Source: Lunularia cruciata (Eukaryota; Streptophyta; Marchantiopsida; Lunulariales; Lunulariaceae). From it: a stretch of DNA of 64,000 nt. The stretch spans positions 59,782,333 to 59,846,332 of the forward strand of contig OX419756.1 in assembly GCA_948567375.1 (NCBI GenBank). The letters are read 5' to 3'. Within the stretch, counting starts at the first letter, position 1. Each line of letters opens with the position of its first letter. The notes below the pieces were generated by a model. The model had not been told where the DNA came from and did no database searches. It saw only the letters and a list, made by a program, of their open reading frames with translations. Below are positions 9,991-23,200 of this stretch, in pieces. Both the position numbers and the translations under genes were made by a program.

Positions 9991-11280
9991 ATATCTGAGC
10001 TATGCAAGTCTACAAACAATTGGAGCATTCAAAGAAGCATCACCTAGTGTGATTGTTGTCCTATGGATTGCACCAGCCATTGCCCTCTATAGAGCAATGG
10101 ACACACGCTATCTAAAATATGCTACAAAGTATGAGAGTGAGAGTGATACCCCTTGACACCTCACATGATAAGCTCTCGTGCACTCCTTCAAAAAGATGTT
10201 GAACGTCGTGTCCATCACTCCAGATAACTCTGAGGCTAGAGGAACAAAGAGGTGACCTTGTTGCATGCCCCTATACTTGGAGACCTTGCGACCTATTGTT
10301 GCACTTGCCACCCATCCAAGGGGATAGGTAATCACTCCCTCCAAAATTTCATCCCATGTAGGGTCCATAACTACGACATCCACTATTGTCATCTGATCTA
10401 TCTCGGACCAAATATAAGTCTGCCATGACACGTGTTGTATGCAAAGCATGCGTACAAGGAACTCTCCCTCCAAGCCAAGTATCCACTCTCTCATGCCATA
10501 GCAAACACTATGTCCCTAATAGCATCATGAGTAGCTATCCTTTGTCCTCCAAAAGGACACCATGTCATATGGACAGTTGTTGCATCTAGTGTAGAACCAC
10601 ACTCATAAGTGAGTAATGAAGATTCAAATGGGTGGACCAAACCTAGGTGAAACCTCATCACTGTAGAGAAAGTAGCTGGTGCAAGTTGAAATGCCCTAAT
10701 GCATGGTTGAGCTAGGACCCAAGAGCCTACATCCTTGTCGCAGCAAGAGCAAAGACATGCTCTAGTAGCTTGAGGAATGACGAGTCAAGTAAGAGAGAAT
10801 GTAGCATATGCTTATAATGTCACACCATCAAGGAAGACTATAAACCTCTAATCCAATATGATGATAGTGAAGCAAAAGATGGAAGGTCCTCTCATGCACA
10901 TGAGGATAGACTATCTCTTGTTTTCCATAATAACATTTGGAGAGAAAAGGATCTGTCTTCCACCTCTATCACATAAGTCTCCAAAACTGGCCTATCAATA
11001 ACCACAAAATGAGAGGAAAGTAGGAGTACTAAGAGACCCCAACTACCCAAGAATGCTATAAGTGTTGTCTCTTCCATAGACAGCAAGCTAACCCCTCTAC
11101 ACAAGATTGGCAAATCTGTCTGTCTATGTGCCAAACCCCCTATCACACACTCAAATGTCCCTAGTCCAATAATATCACCAAAGACTCCCATAATCCTCCT
11201 ATCAAAGGCTCTCAAACATGATAGGAAGGATGAGGAGGGAGGATTGTATGAATGAGGTAGGTTGGTCAACGAGCAATACT
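9990..11280 (-). pseudogene. LINE C-terminal region: zinc knuckle and restriction-like-endonuclease-like domain
   Basis: This follows the RT in the same element. It includes SCLRAFDRRIMGVFGDIIG and IDRPVLETYV (11269-10892), a C-x-C...H-x4-C knuckle remnant near 10600, CPFGGQRIATHDAIRD, then IVDVVVMDPTWDEI and IGRKVSKYRG (10494-10240). A D-V-V-V-x-D-P strand followed by a K..KY segment is reminiscent of the PD-(D/E)XK fold of R2-type LINE endonucleases; this assignment is inference from motif order and not proven. The corresponding region of copy 2 lies at 28190-29030. Confidence 0.6.
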
Positions 11281-11479
11281 AGAGGAGAGTATACCAAATG
11301 CCACATGCGGATCTCCTAATAACGGAAGGTCATCCACATGGAGAACATATTTTGCAAGGATATCATCTAAGAAGCGTGTGATAAAATCCTTGGATCCTAC
11401 TAGCACTCCAAGAACACATAGTCCATCTGTAAATGTGATACACCCCTCTAGAAGCTCAAGGTGAGGAGGGATACCTAAA

Positions 11480-12720
11480 GGGGACCATGCTCTGTACTTT
11501 ACACCTTGACTCTCAAGCCTACTAGATATAGCTCGGTAGTCAAGTGGTCAAAGGCCTGCCTAATCTGATCTACTAGGCCCATGATGTGTGTATCACCTAC
11601 CAAGGAGGGAAATACACAACCTGACATGGCCAAAGTAGTAGATAGTAGAGCTCTAAAGTGAGCCATGGCAAATAAGAGTTCCCCTAAAGGATCTCCCTAA
11701 CATGTACAAATAGCTGACTCCAAGATGATGACTCTTTCTTGTGAACAACTGTGCTAGTAGTAAAGGGAAGCAAGAGAGCCATAAAAAGACCACACAAAAG
11801 GAATAAGACTCGCCAAGGATCAACTAACCTCCCTAAGCTCTCTAAAGATGGATGCCCATGAGACGTTATTAAAAGCATTCTCAACATCCACCTGTAGGAT
11901 GACCCACTCCGGGTAGATATCTAAGAGCGCCCTAATGCCTAAAGATATAGCCTCACATCCTCCAAGTGTAGCTACTCCAAACTGGTGTGGACTAAGGCGC
12001 TGTCAAAAGTGAGAATGATGCTGAAGGACAATGGTATGATTGACCAAATGCAAAAAGATCTCTCCAATAGCAATCGGTCTAAGCCCCTTGTATCCTTCTC
12101 CATCATAAGAAATTGACTAGCACCTAACACCCAACAAACAGACATATGAATGTCTCCTCTTGCTACTGCTACAGCCACCTAAACAACTCCGTAAAACCAC
12201 TAGAAAGATCATCTGCCTAAAAGTAATCTCTAAGGTGCTCATAAACCATCCTTGACAAGCCTCTTGAGGGAAAGCGAGGGGCAGTACACAATGCTTGTGC
12301 AAACAGTTACCTATCAAGACATAAAGGCTGCTCAAGCTAATAATCTAAGACCTCTAGTGGTAGTCCTTCTACTGCCATAGGAAGAAGTGAGCGTAAGGGA
12401 GAGATAGTCTCATCAGCAGGACTAGCCATAGACAAAGGGTGTAGCACTCATGCTGCTCTACTAAACTCTCCCACTTGATCCAATGTCCTAGACCGTTATA
12501 ATTGAGTGGACTCTATGGTATCCTCTAGTGAAACCTGTCTCCCAAAACTAGCCCTAATAGACTCCTCTTGAAGGGCCGCCCAATCCCCCGCTCTGAATCA
12601 ACAAAATCTAGCAACCACCTCTCTTTTTCTTGCACGTCCTCCTCTAGCATAACAAGGCACCAGCGAGGGAGTAAGAGGAATAGAAACCATGCTAACTCGT
12701 CCAAGGAATCATGTGCCAAA
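11480..12720 (-). pseudogene. LINE reverse transcriptase domain (family E)
   Basis: RT motifs appear in order in essentially one broken frame: GLRPIAIGEI (12088-12055), PHQFGVATLGGCEA, motif A VILQVDVENAFNNVSW (11905-11857), motif B GDPLGELLFAMAHFRALL (11703-11650), and motif C SLVGDTHIMG (11607-11578), where the usual A-D-D catalytic core reads V-G-D. In living elements this enzyme copies the LINE RNA at the nicked target. Loss of one catalytic Asp and at least five stops make this copy inactive. Confidence 0.85.
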
Positions 12721-12990
12721 TGATCAAGTGGTAAGCCTCATCATGGAGTGTGCGGGGTAGCCTATGGAATAGAATAGACATAGATATGGAAAACTAATCT
12801 CAAAAAACCCCAAAATGTAACCCGCCTGAGAAGCTAACCACTCCTACAACTTGATCGGTATCCCAAGAACGATCAACAAAGGGATAGAAGAAGCGTGCAT
12901 AATCCCGAGTGTCATAGTTGTCGTTGTGGTCACTTGCCTCACATGGGCATCCCAAGTGGTACAATCATAATCCATGTGCATCCTTCCCAT

Positions 12991-14780
12991 ATGGATCTTT
13001 ACCCCTTGCGAGGTAAAGCGTTGTTGTATATGTGTAGACGATTACCACCCATTTGATGCACTCAATTGCAAGAGCCACTTATAATGATGGGGAACTGAAG
13101 ATAGGCTGAGTTCCCATTGTAGAGAGAGATGGAGACCGAAAAGAATTATTTCACAGCAGAATTGATCCTAGTCAGTTCTGAACACCGTTTTTCCTCACTA
13201 ATACGTTGTAATCAAATGAAGAACCCATGCGTTGGTTGATCAAGGTTGCCTGATTGATCATGCCATCCATATGGGAGTTGCAGGGAACGTTGAGACTGAT
13301 TCATGGATTCGATTGACTGACTTACCGCTCGATCGGGAGCCGGCCCTCTAGTACGCCTCGAGTCAAAGAATGAAAAGTTCTTCTAACAAGCTCTTTTCAC
13401 TATCATCACTAGTCGATCTGACTAAACGCTCAGGTGTTACATTAATTTCCTCGCTTAATTTCCAGACTGGGGGCAGGAGATCAGGTTGAGGCGAAGGGCT
13501 CTCGAAAGATTCTTAACAATTTTCTCATGTTCATCTGTATGTCTGCAATCGGAGTGAGCAGAGGAGAACTGCCCATAATTTTCTCAAAAGAAATCAAGAG
13601 AAAGGAATCATAACTGAAAAGACTACCACCTTCTGATCGCCAATACCAAACCAAAATTTTGATTCTAAGAGGACAGATAAAATAGCATCTGTTTGTGATA
13701 CTTCAGTGGCAACCTTGTCTTCTCACTCGCAAGAAATCATTCACAATGTCACAATAGTACGTCGCATATCCAAAGTCTGTTCTAATCTAATCTTTTTGTA
13801 AAAAAATAACCCTCCTACGGATACACAAGTGCTCACTGTAGTATAATATGAGAAAAGTAAATGTCGTCGTGAAGATCTCACAAACTGAGAACTAAAAGAT
13901 TACAAGGCTACTGGATCTTTTGCAATCATCAAATAGCATGAGGGAGCATGTAGGTTTGAAGGTGGGGTAGGGAACCAGCACTAGGAAAAGTTACTTTTGT
14001 ATGTATATGCTGCAGCTATGGCAGATGCTTTCTCTTTATGTCCAATTTTATGTCGCACAAGATTTCAATTCTGTTTCCAGCTAAAAGAGCTTAGTATGCA
14101 GCTTTCCCCTATCAACTATTGCAGAGAAAAGAGAAGGAAAGACAAAGCCATTAACTTAAAGTTCCCAAAGCACAGTAGCGCGAGATAGGATTGAGAGATC
14201 TGAAATTTCTTTATCAGAAGGGCAAAGGTTCACAACATGGAGAGCCAAACTTGCAGATGCCACCGTTCCAAGGCTCACAAAGGAGAGCTCTGGACAAAGA
14301 TGAAGTTTCCACTGTTGGCTGGCCTAAGGCTCATCACCAATGGAACAAAGATAACATGAGAAACTGCCCATATAATGTAGAGATCTGCAGCTTTTCCATC
14401 TCATATAATCAAAGACATGACTTGAGAAAGTAGATCTATAGCTATAGCTACAATAAGAGCTATATCCTACTAGGCTTTTCATCCCGTTATTCATATTTCA
14501 TAAGCTTTAGCGGGAGAAAAGAGAGAAGTAATTGAGAGAAAAGAGAGAAGTAATTGCATGCTTGGAGAGAAAGAGAGGAGAAACATAACAAAGGTACTTA
14601 AAGCGTACCTGCGCCTTCCAGGTTCCAACTCTGGCTTCAGATGTAAGTCTGCCTGGGAGTACCAGGCACCCGGTTCAAAGGTCTGCAGGGTTTTGAAGGT
14701 TTTGCAGCCTTTTCATTCTAAAGCTATGCGTTAGCTTAGACGAATCATATCTCAGGTCTTTAGAAGCGACACGCATAGGG
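12991..14780. other. Higher-GC low-repeat sequence without a supportable gene
   Basis: No domain-bearing frame is visible. A near-perfect 22-bp tandem duplication (GAGAAAAGAGAGAAGTAATT unit) occurs at about 14515-14558 in a purine-rich stretch. A short open frame at 14191-14433 (80 codons) has no recognisable features. Confidence 0.4.
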
Positions 14781-14860
14781 AAACAAGAAGGATGGGAAGA
14801 CCCCCATCAAGCCGTACAAGGATAAAACCTTAAGATATAAAATCATATCACAGGCTTGAT
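14781..14860 (-). repeat. Isolated LINE 3'-tail module
   Basis: AAGACCCCCATCAAGCCGTA followed by CAAGGATAAAACC matches the 3' end of LINE family E. No coding sequence is attached, so it is a severely 5'-truncated insertion or a tail-derived SINE. Confidence 0.7.
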
Positions 14861-16879
14861 TTCTATTGTCAAGAGTAGTAAATCCAGCCCACGGACCCCA
14901 CTTGCCCCGAATTGTGAAAATTCCAAATTCCAGCTCTCTAATCCTTCAGCCAATCTGCCGGGGATAAAAAAGCGAGACTCTTGAAAATAGAATTAATTAT
15001 GTCACATGGGTTGGAGCGGTTACAAATATAAACCTACACTATCCTCGCCTTCTGTCCTCATTTTTCTATATTCTCGCGTTCCCTCCTGCTCTGGCATTTG
15101 TTCAAATCTCAAAGTACACCATGTCATCCAACAGTACGCAATCTGATTGGTTGTTATCTTGTTGTTTATTATACAGTCGCAGTTTCTGTGGTTGTGACTG
15201 GAAGTTCCTCGTCGTAATTTTGTCCAGAAAAGCAAACGTCGAGATTCATCCGCTTATGCACTCTCCACGGCTGCAGCAACAACATCGCAGAATCTTACTT
15301 TTTGGTTTTTACTCTAAATGGACGATAGACAAGACGTTGTAAGTTTTCCCCGGCCGATTCATCTCTTACATTAGTGCGTTATGAACAGTTCAATGAATAA
15401 TCTCTTGCTGGACAAAATATCAGGGGGAGAGGGGGTTTGTGTGGAATTCGCACTCTAGATGCAGCATCTTTCGCATTGGTCAGGTGAAGAAATGACCAAA
15501 AGTGATAAGTTGAACAAGTGTACTAAATAATTATAAGTACATCTTCGGTCCTTGCAAGTTTTATCCTGGTCAATAATCTCTATGACAATCGGTATGTTAC
15601 CGACGTTTCTCTACATATCTTTTGACGTTCGCAAGACACTATCTTATCACAATACTTTTGGCTAGCGCTTGGCGAAAGTCCCGATCAAGATATCAGTACG
15701 TTGAGCAGTGTAATCATCTGAAGAGTAGAGGAATAGCTCGTTAAACTATAGGTCGTGGAAAGGATGAAACACAAACTAAATAGTTTCTTCCTCTCCAAAA
15801 TGCAAAAACTTGGATCAACGACGGTTGTTAACACGTAGAAAGATCAACACTGGCATGCTACGTAGTGTAAGTTCAAGACGATAGCATGCATGTAAGGAAA
15901 GGAAATTCACGGCCTGTCAGCGGAAGTGAGGAACCAGAGAATCCAGTCAATGCGTGTCTTGTGTCCTTTCTTAATCCGAAGTTCTAGTATCTTTAATATA
16001 CTTCAGTTGGTAAGAGCCAGGTGAAAATAAGTATCATATATGACAACCGATGCAATCATGTAAGCCCGTTGTGGGAGCTTTAAAAGGAAATCGATACTCG
16101 ATTACTACCAGATATAAAAACTGCGGTTACAATTATTAGCTGTGATATACATCAAGAAATTATATGGAATTTAAGAAAGAAAAAAGAAAAAAAGCAGAAA
16201 CTTGTCCTGCATCTATAACCTTAAGGATCTTAACGAAATCACAAGAAGCAAAGAATGTCATTGGATGGATTCATTCACCATGTAGGGGGGTCCTAACGGC
16301 GCAACAGGAGTCATGAAGGAGGAGACCAGATCGACGACAAGAGAAAGAGAAAGCATGAGGTCGTATTTCAAACACAACATCAACACAACATTAGGTCAAT
16401 ACTCGATCTTGTTCAAGGACTAAACTGTTCTCAAAGTCAATAAGGTGGATTGTTCTATCTGCTTCACTCGGTTGAATCGAGTCTCGGCTTTCAACCGGTG
16501 TACAGAGCAAAATAAAAGGAAGATTCTTTAAGCTTTCATCTCATGAATCGAGAATTCTTTTCTAACACAGATTCAATATACATCATTACATTTTCTGCAA
16601 TTTGATGAAGGTTCATGTTTTACTTCTGAATCTCCAGCACAAACTGCAAAACATGCTGGTGGAGTTTCTTGGCTCTTCCTCCAAAACCTAAGTTGCAGCA
16701 AATTGTGCTTTTGGAAGCGAATTCCACACCAAGTACAATCCGTCTTCACACAAGGCTATTTTACCAGCAGCTTACCTAGGAGCATGGGCATTAATGGCTC
16801 TTCTTTTGGTAGATAGGTTCTTACACAAGAAGTGCACATTTTATTACCACTCATCATGAAAATAGACTTGAGCACCCAT
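14861..16879. other. Low-repeat sequence, no supportable gene
   Basis: Only short frames occur. A TATA-like ACAAATATAAACC at about 15022-15034 precedes an open frame at 15121-15342 (73 codons) without recognisable features; this may be chance. Nothing else stands out. Confidence 0.35.
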
Positions 16880-18310
16880 GTTGTCCATACATCTTTTAGA
16901 TTGGCTTATGATTTATTGCTAGGTCTTGCACATACAATACTTCTCCTTTGTATCTCTAGACTCTAAAACGATTTAGGCAAAGCTCAACAAGCATATGCAC
17001 ACTCATACCCTTTCTAATATCTTCATTGACACGCATTCAACTAATAGAGCTAGGATCTTCTCTTCTAGTGGGAAGTGCACCAAAGCTTGGTTTCATGCTC
17101 CCACACCAACTGAGAACTCTTTAGATTGGCCCATGATTGTTGCTAGGTCTTGCAAGTACAACACTTCTCATTTGTATACTTTGTATCCCTAGACTCTAAA
17201 ATGATTTAGGCAAAGCTTAGCAAGCATATTCAGATTCATACACTTTCAAACATCTTCATTGACATGCCTTCACTAATAGAGTTAGGATCCTCTCATACAC
17301 TTTCTAACATCTTCATTGACACGCATTCAACTAATAGAGTTAGGATCCTCTCTTGTGATGGGAAGGATGCCAAAGCTTGGTTTCATGCTTCCACTCTAAC
17401 TGAGAACATTTAGTTCATGTCCAATGAGTTTTCCATGGCCCTTTGGCTTTGGCTAGGTCTATCCCATCCAAATCTCTTTGGCACACTGGACCAATGTTTG
17501 TGCAGTCTATGTTTGTCGTGTGCATCCACATCTTATGATGTGCCATAAGAAGAGAGCCTACTAGATTACATGATGCAATTAGAAATATGGTGGTCCAGAT
17601 CCTAAGATCTACTTGCTCAAAGGTTCAGATTGAGTGATGGATGGTCCTATCAAATCCACCTCACCGAAGGGTATAGATAGAATATTGTCACTTTTAGGGA
17701 TGGCCGATATTCATTGTATGATGTGATGGTAGCAAAACCACTTCAACCAGAGTCCATGTACAAGCTAGCATCCAAGCTAGAGCTGGAGGTATCATCTCCA
17801 CCAAGGGGAAGGGAAACCGTTATGCCCCACGGTTTGCCACTAACACCTTCATCTCTCTAGCAATTGAGATTTTTGGCCACCTTCATCATCAGTTTGATTG
17901 TCTCCTTTGAGAAGTAGCATGAGGCTCACTTCAGAGGAGAGGTGCCTTGGATTTCTCACTGGCCCTGCTTACCTCTTATTTCTAGCAAAGGGTCTCCATC
18001 ACCCTACAGAGATCACATACTCTGAGTTTTCATCAACAAGCATCACTAGTATGCACTCCATTTCCATCAAAGGCACTCCCTCGCATTTGTCATCTGCCCT
18101 TGGAGTATCTCTATCACATTGTTCAGTTATAGGTTCTTATATAGCTTATTTTTACATATTTCTCTTGTAGATTACTCTCCATAGTACTTTTTCCTTTATT
18201 CCAATAGGAATAGGCTTTTGTTTCTTTGTGTCTATTTAACCCCTTCTCATGGAGCCTTAGACTCTTTCTTTTTCTTTTTATTCTTTTTATTTGTATTCCT
18301 TGCGATGTAT
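16880..18310 (+). mobile_element. LINE family D, 3' fragment (copy 2) with internal tandem duplications
   Basis: Homologous to 6963-8115. It shows RARIFSSSGKCTKAWFHAP, the HSLYDVMVAKP-like stretch (about 17700-17745), KGKGNRYAPRFATNTFIS-like residues, a FGHLHHQFD segment (about 17870-17900), then the CT-rich 3' tail to about 18310. The 5' part is partly triplicated: a unit containing TCATTGACACGCATTCAACT and TAGAG.TAGGATC recurs at about 16995-17060, 17220-17290 and 17295-17350. Stops are frequent. Confidence 0.65.
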
Positions 18311-21300
18311 TTTATTCAGCACGTTTGCTTTTCACATCTTCCGAGGAATAGAGAGTAAGTAATGTACTGCAGTTCTGTGATACGAATGAGGCAGCATCGG
18401 TTGCCCACCTCCTCTACCCTTACTCTCCACTTCATTCCCTTATTAACCCTCGTGTAAAACGTCCATATTACTCTCCACTAAACCTGTTAGTAGTGCATTC
18501 ATCCCCTTACCCAGTGCAAGACTCTGGACGATGTCTGCATACAGGGTTAAAGGCAGAAGAGATGTGCACCATCTCCTGCCTCCCCCTCTACGCAGTATGG
18601 AGCGTAACTGGAGTCATTGTTTTTTAATCAGTATAGTCTAAATGATTCAAAGAAACTCAACACTGCAATCTCGTAGTGCGAGCAGCAGCCCTTCTTGTGT
18701 GATGATTCTGATGAAATGTCCATCACATGGGATACAACCGTTAATTCCTTGTCGGAGGATCGTGCGTCTCTATTTTTCTCAACTGTCGTTGAACTGGGAC
18801 TTAAACAATGGGGGCAGTGGTGGTGAATTATCCCCAGATAACCGTTTGAAATATTAATAGTATCGATTTCAAATTTGTGGTCACTTCACTAATCTCTCCC
18901 GAGGCCGGCATAGGTGAACGGTTGACAAGGGTTACAGGAGAAATTAAAGGTACGGATCAGGAAGAGGATACGAGGAGAGGATGAGAAGAAGGCCATGCAA
19001 AAGAAAGAAGATGAACGTATTTGGGCTAAGACGACAAAGAAGAACACTTGCTCGGGACTGAAACTTACTGACTAGAGGAGCTGATGAACGACAGATGAGA
19101 CAATGTCTGTTCAGGCACCGGGAGTTGGTCAGCAACCCTGTTCAGAGGGTCCAATATTCTACATTTTATGTTTTATGTGGACTGATGAGTAGCTGCCGGC
19201 ACATGATTCTGGGTTGGTCTCTTCCAGGATTTTTGGCTGACATTCGCTCAATTGGTCCTCCAAATCCTTCACTGACGTTAATCTTCTTAGAACCACATTA
19301 TTCGTCCGTTTATATTCGTATGTACTTGTTGTCAAGTATGTACCCTCTGCTTTTCCGAAAAACTCGGAATAGGCGCTTAGCGAATTGCAACTTCTGTCCA
19401 TTGCTCATCAAGTGGAACAGTAGAAGACCTGCTCATGTGTCATGCGGCTCTCCCCGACACGGTTGCTGTTGTCCAAAGTACTGAATCTGCCGAACGATTG
19501 ACCTCATTTCACCCCAGCATAATCTTTGACCACCAACATGTGAATTCCGTTCCGGGCATAACGACCTAGGCTTATTCCATGTGAGGGGATAGAGGGACCG
19601 ATTTGCTACATTCTGGAATCCTTAGGCTAGACAATGCGAACAGGAAACAAGTTGTGGGACGACTTGTGTGTCAAGAAAGATGCGTTATGTTGTGGATTCG
19701 GGCCCCGCGAACAAAAGTAGATGCTGTAACTCTTTATATCAACATGAGTCCCGCTCCTCACCTTGATCATGATCATAGGCTTGATGGTATTGGCTACAGG
19801 GTATAGGGGAGCCGAGTTCTCTCCAATATCTTATCTGGAGGAGTAGAATCGTTGAAAGACTCACGCAATATCACAAAAGTCGTGATCTTTATACTTCCAT
19901 TACATAAAATTTGCGAGGTGCATGTGCACGCTTGGACTAGAAGATATTGGTACCAGATATTGTCCTACAAAAGTCACCTGGTGAATTGATACTACCTTTC
20001 CATACATGGTTGATTTGCTGCAAACATTCTTCGACTTGTTTCATGGTGTGTCTCTGACGTGGAGCTCTACCTAGGAATCAATCTTTTAGGATGATGTCTC
20101 TACCTAGGATCAACCTTTTCAACAAGAACCTCGTGAGCTTTTGGTAGTAGCAGTAGTAGCAGTAGTTGTCACTCGACTAGAGCTAAGGCTCTTCCCATCA
20201 CCACGTGAAGTACACTACAGGACATGTTTGATTCTACTTCCATGGTTGTAGTGGTTAATTCTCCTCGTTAACCTTCAGTCACAACGTTCACTTCATGTAG
20301 AAAAGTTGATGCACTATGTTAAGAGGATCAACTTACCTTACTCCACAACATTTACTCGGATACTGACCTGGGCTTTACCTAGAAGTGTCTACAGTAATCA
20401 TTTTCATAATCATCTGTCAAGACAAAGCTTCCACGAGAATTGGACAGTCACAGCCTCTTAATCCTCGCCATGATTACCATGTTATTTGGGTATAGACGAA
20501 GAGTTTGCCGTCGCTTGAATATTCTCCTTATGACATGAAATTAATGCAGGATGCTTGAGGAAAGGACCTGAATCTCCTACAACCTCATTATGTTTGTCAA
20601 GCTTAGATCGTGATACAGTTGGTAATAACAACTGCAATCACATCCCTTCTTTCGTCCTGGAATAAGCTAATTTCAGTACCTCCGCAGGCGAGTTGTCATG
20701 ATTTCCTCTATCCTGGCTCGAATCATGGGGTGAAAAGATGTGGTGAAGCTTAGAATATTACCGACGGACATGTATTTCACGTGAACCATCGGTGTAATTC
20801 TGGCAAGTTGAAAGGTTGCTGCTGCCTACTCGTCTGGCGATCCTGGCAAAATAATGTGAGCTCTGTTGAGGGAACATGTGTTGCCGGAATTCATTGCTAC
20901 AGAGAAAATCTCGTCTTCTTTTCCTTCTACATCCCCTCTTTCCCTAGAGATTGAGTAGTCGAACACAATTAATTTCCTGAGAGCTGTCTGATGAGAACGG
21001 CTTACATGATTAGATTAGAGAAATCGACTCCTAATGATAATGGTCCGATCGTGCCCTCCCTGCGTCCTGCCATATCCGGGATATTGAGGGAATTCGGAAA
21101 CAACCAAAGAGGGGAAAGAGAGAGGGAGGGAGGGACGAGACATTGAATGAATGGGAGAGAAGTAGTTGACCTATCATCTGTTCATTTTCGCCTTCGATGT
21201 TCGCCTTTAGGTGACGAGGACGGCAAAAAGGTGTGGATTGAGTTGTAGGCGCAGAGGAGGGGAGGGATCTGGCACAAGGTGTGTGAGTTTTACCAGCGGT

Positions 21301-23200
21301 TTCACACTCTCGTGCTCTCTCTCTTTCTCTCGCTCAGAAAGGGGACATGAAGACAGGAATTTCATAAAGCTGGGACTCCGCCAGAAGCCACGCTGCTAGC
21401 TGTAGTGGATGTTACCGGTAGAAGTAGCCTTGAAAGCTACCTTCAATCATGTCAAGATGATTCAGCCACAGCACTAGAGAAAGCTCCTCTGCTCCACTGC
21501 GGGACTCTCAACAGCCACAATGTTTTGCTTTGCCTCGCTTTCCTTTCACCCGATAGGTACCAATCCACTGCGCGTGCTCCACAATTTGGGCAGAGTGCTG
21601 CTGAAGAACAATTTCGGACCCTTGCAGATCGACCGTAAAATCTTCCCCTAGCCTGCGATAAAAAGCTATTTTCTTGGCGTGGATGCTACAGGAATACTAC
21701 TTACTGTTCCGTTTCCAGCCTGAATGGTTGCTTACAGTCGTTCCCTGAGGCGAAGCTTATGCGTTAGAAATTCTAAAATGAATCGGAAGTAAAGTAGAAA
21801 ATGATGAGGATTGTTATGCTTCGACGCTGGTCAGTAAGTTTACAAGCCATAGCGTACAGTTCTACGCAGTTGTTTACCGTCAAACTTCTAACCATTCTAC
21901 ATTACGGCATATTATGAATCGATTTCTTTCTTAAAACACGCCCAGAGTTCTAAACAGGGACGTGCTCGTGAGCGTTCAACCCTTGCTGTTGTACCCCGAC
22001 TGTCAATGACATCCAAGGCCACATCGACCAGCACTACTACACTTTCGCATGATCTAAAAAGATGCACGAATTTCAATTTTAACTCGATAATTTAAAGGAC
22101 GAGGGAAGTGAAGCGGCCGAGTTTTGAGGACTTCACGACCTGATCCAGCCATTTGACCTTGGGAGATCTCAATTTGCTACGACTATCCTGTTTAGTTGTT
22201 AACGAGGCTCCAAAAGGTTACTGGTCGTGACTACTGACACATTTCCAGACCTTACAATACAAGGTCGTCGTCCTAATGGAATTTGTCTACTCCCTTCCTT
22301 CTTCACCGCGGATTGGCCGTGTTGCCTCGATTACTGATCCATCTAGGGAATTTCTCGAATCCTGCTTCATGGGAACAATTGAGTACAACAAGTATACGAG
22401 GTCTTCCCTGTCACAGCCGTAGTCTCTAGCTCCGGAAGAGAAGGTCTGCAGAACAAAGTAGTAACACTTGCCACAAAGGAAATGTCCCATACTTGTCTCG
22501 TTCTAGAAAGAAGTAGAGCATGTCGGATAACCAAGCCTGTCCTTATTACCGACGCAATCTGAAGCATTAGGACTCCTGTTCAATGGTCAGGTGGGACGAT
22601 CCACATAAACTCCGCCAAAATGAGCTGACAAGGAGCGGCAAGAATGCAATTCAATCCCCGTGCAAATAGAGGAAAAACTATGAATGGGAAAGAGAGAAGA
22701 CCACAATATGAGTTCGGCGAGAAGTTACACACAATGGATTTGCGAAGAGCAACTTCAGGATTGCCGTTCACTGCCATGCTTAATTGAAGGACTATGATAC
22801 AGTGAGGATCTATGTCCAGTCATTCAGTCGAGTTCCACTTTCTGGTGGAGGTCGGTTCCTACTCTACTTCCAACCTTCACGTTTGCGAAAGGGTACGATG
22901 ATTACATTGTCCCCAAAACCTTCAAAAGGGGAACAATCGGAATTCTACCTGCTGATGTGCAAAAAAGCACCTATATGTGAAGTGAGTGAGTGCCCTTCCC
23001 CTCTCAAGGATGATGTACCGCTGACAGGAAAGCCTCAGCTTAATTCTGCCTTCCCAAGTTCGGGATGTCGTCACCTTATCATTCAGGGTTCTTTCTTTCT
23101 TACATGAAAACTCTCCCAAAACCCGATACTAATATCATGTAAGCCACGCCCTAGTCTATCGATTTACAACTTTTACTGCCCATGATTATCCACAAGAAAA
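18311..23200. other. 4.9-kb higher-GC island without a clear gene model
   Basis: Only short frames are seen. The longest (19095-19484 plus, 129 codons; 19159-19401 minus, 80 codons) overlap each other and have no recognisable motifs. The region could hold introns, small exons or UTR of the gene to its right. Minor features are a GTAGTAGCA microsatellite at about 20140-20165 and a GA-rich run at about 21110-21140. No transposon sequence is recognised. Confidence 0.4.

Larger units (their letters stand above)
9885..12990 (-). mobile_element. LINE family E, near full-length coding region (copy 1, decayed)
   Basis: Reading leftwards: a pre-RT region (about 12720-12560; WFLFLLLPRWCL, then GDWAAL-like residues), an RT domain (about 12290-11480), a downstream domain with a zinc knuckle (TLDATTVHMTWCPFGG, about 10610-10550), a DVVVMDPT endonuclease-like motif (about 10385-10345), then the 3' tail ending near 9885. 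The downstream half is repeated at 27795-29260. The left end carries the same 3'-tail module found alone at four other places. Many stops and frameshifts are present. The upstream border is uncertain. Confidence 0.82.

Noticed and set aside
14191-14433. 80-codon plus-strand frame
   Set aside because: No motif and no supporting promoter or splice context; length is compatible with chance.
19095-19484. 129-codon plus-strand frame and overlapping 80-codon minus-strand frame
   Set aside because: Neither shows a domain or biased composition; they overlap each other, and no splice model joined either to the 23-24 kb gene convincingly.
21211-21638. Two short plus-strand frames in a GA-rich region
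   Set aside because: Low-complexity driven, no recognisable protein features.
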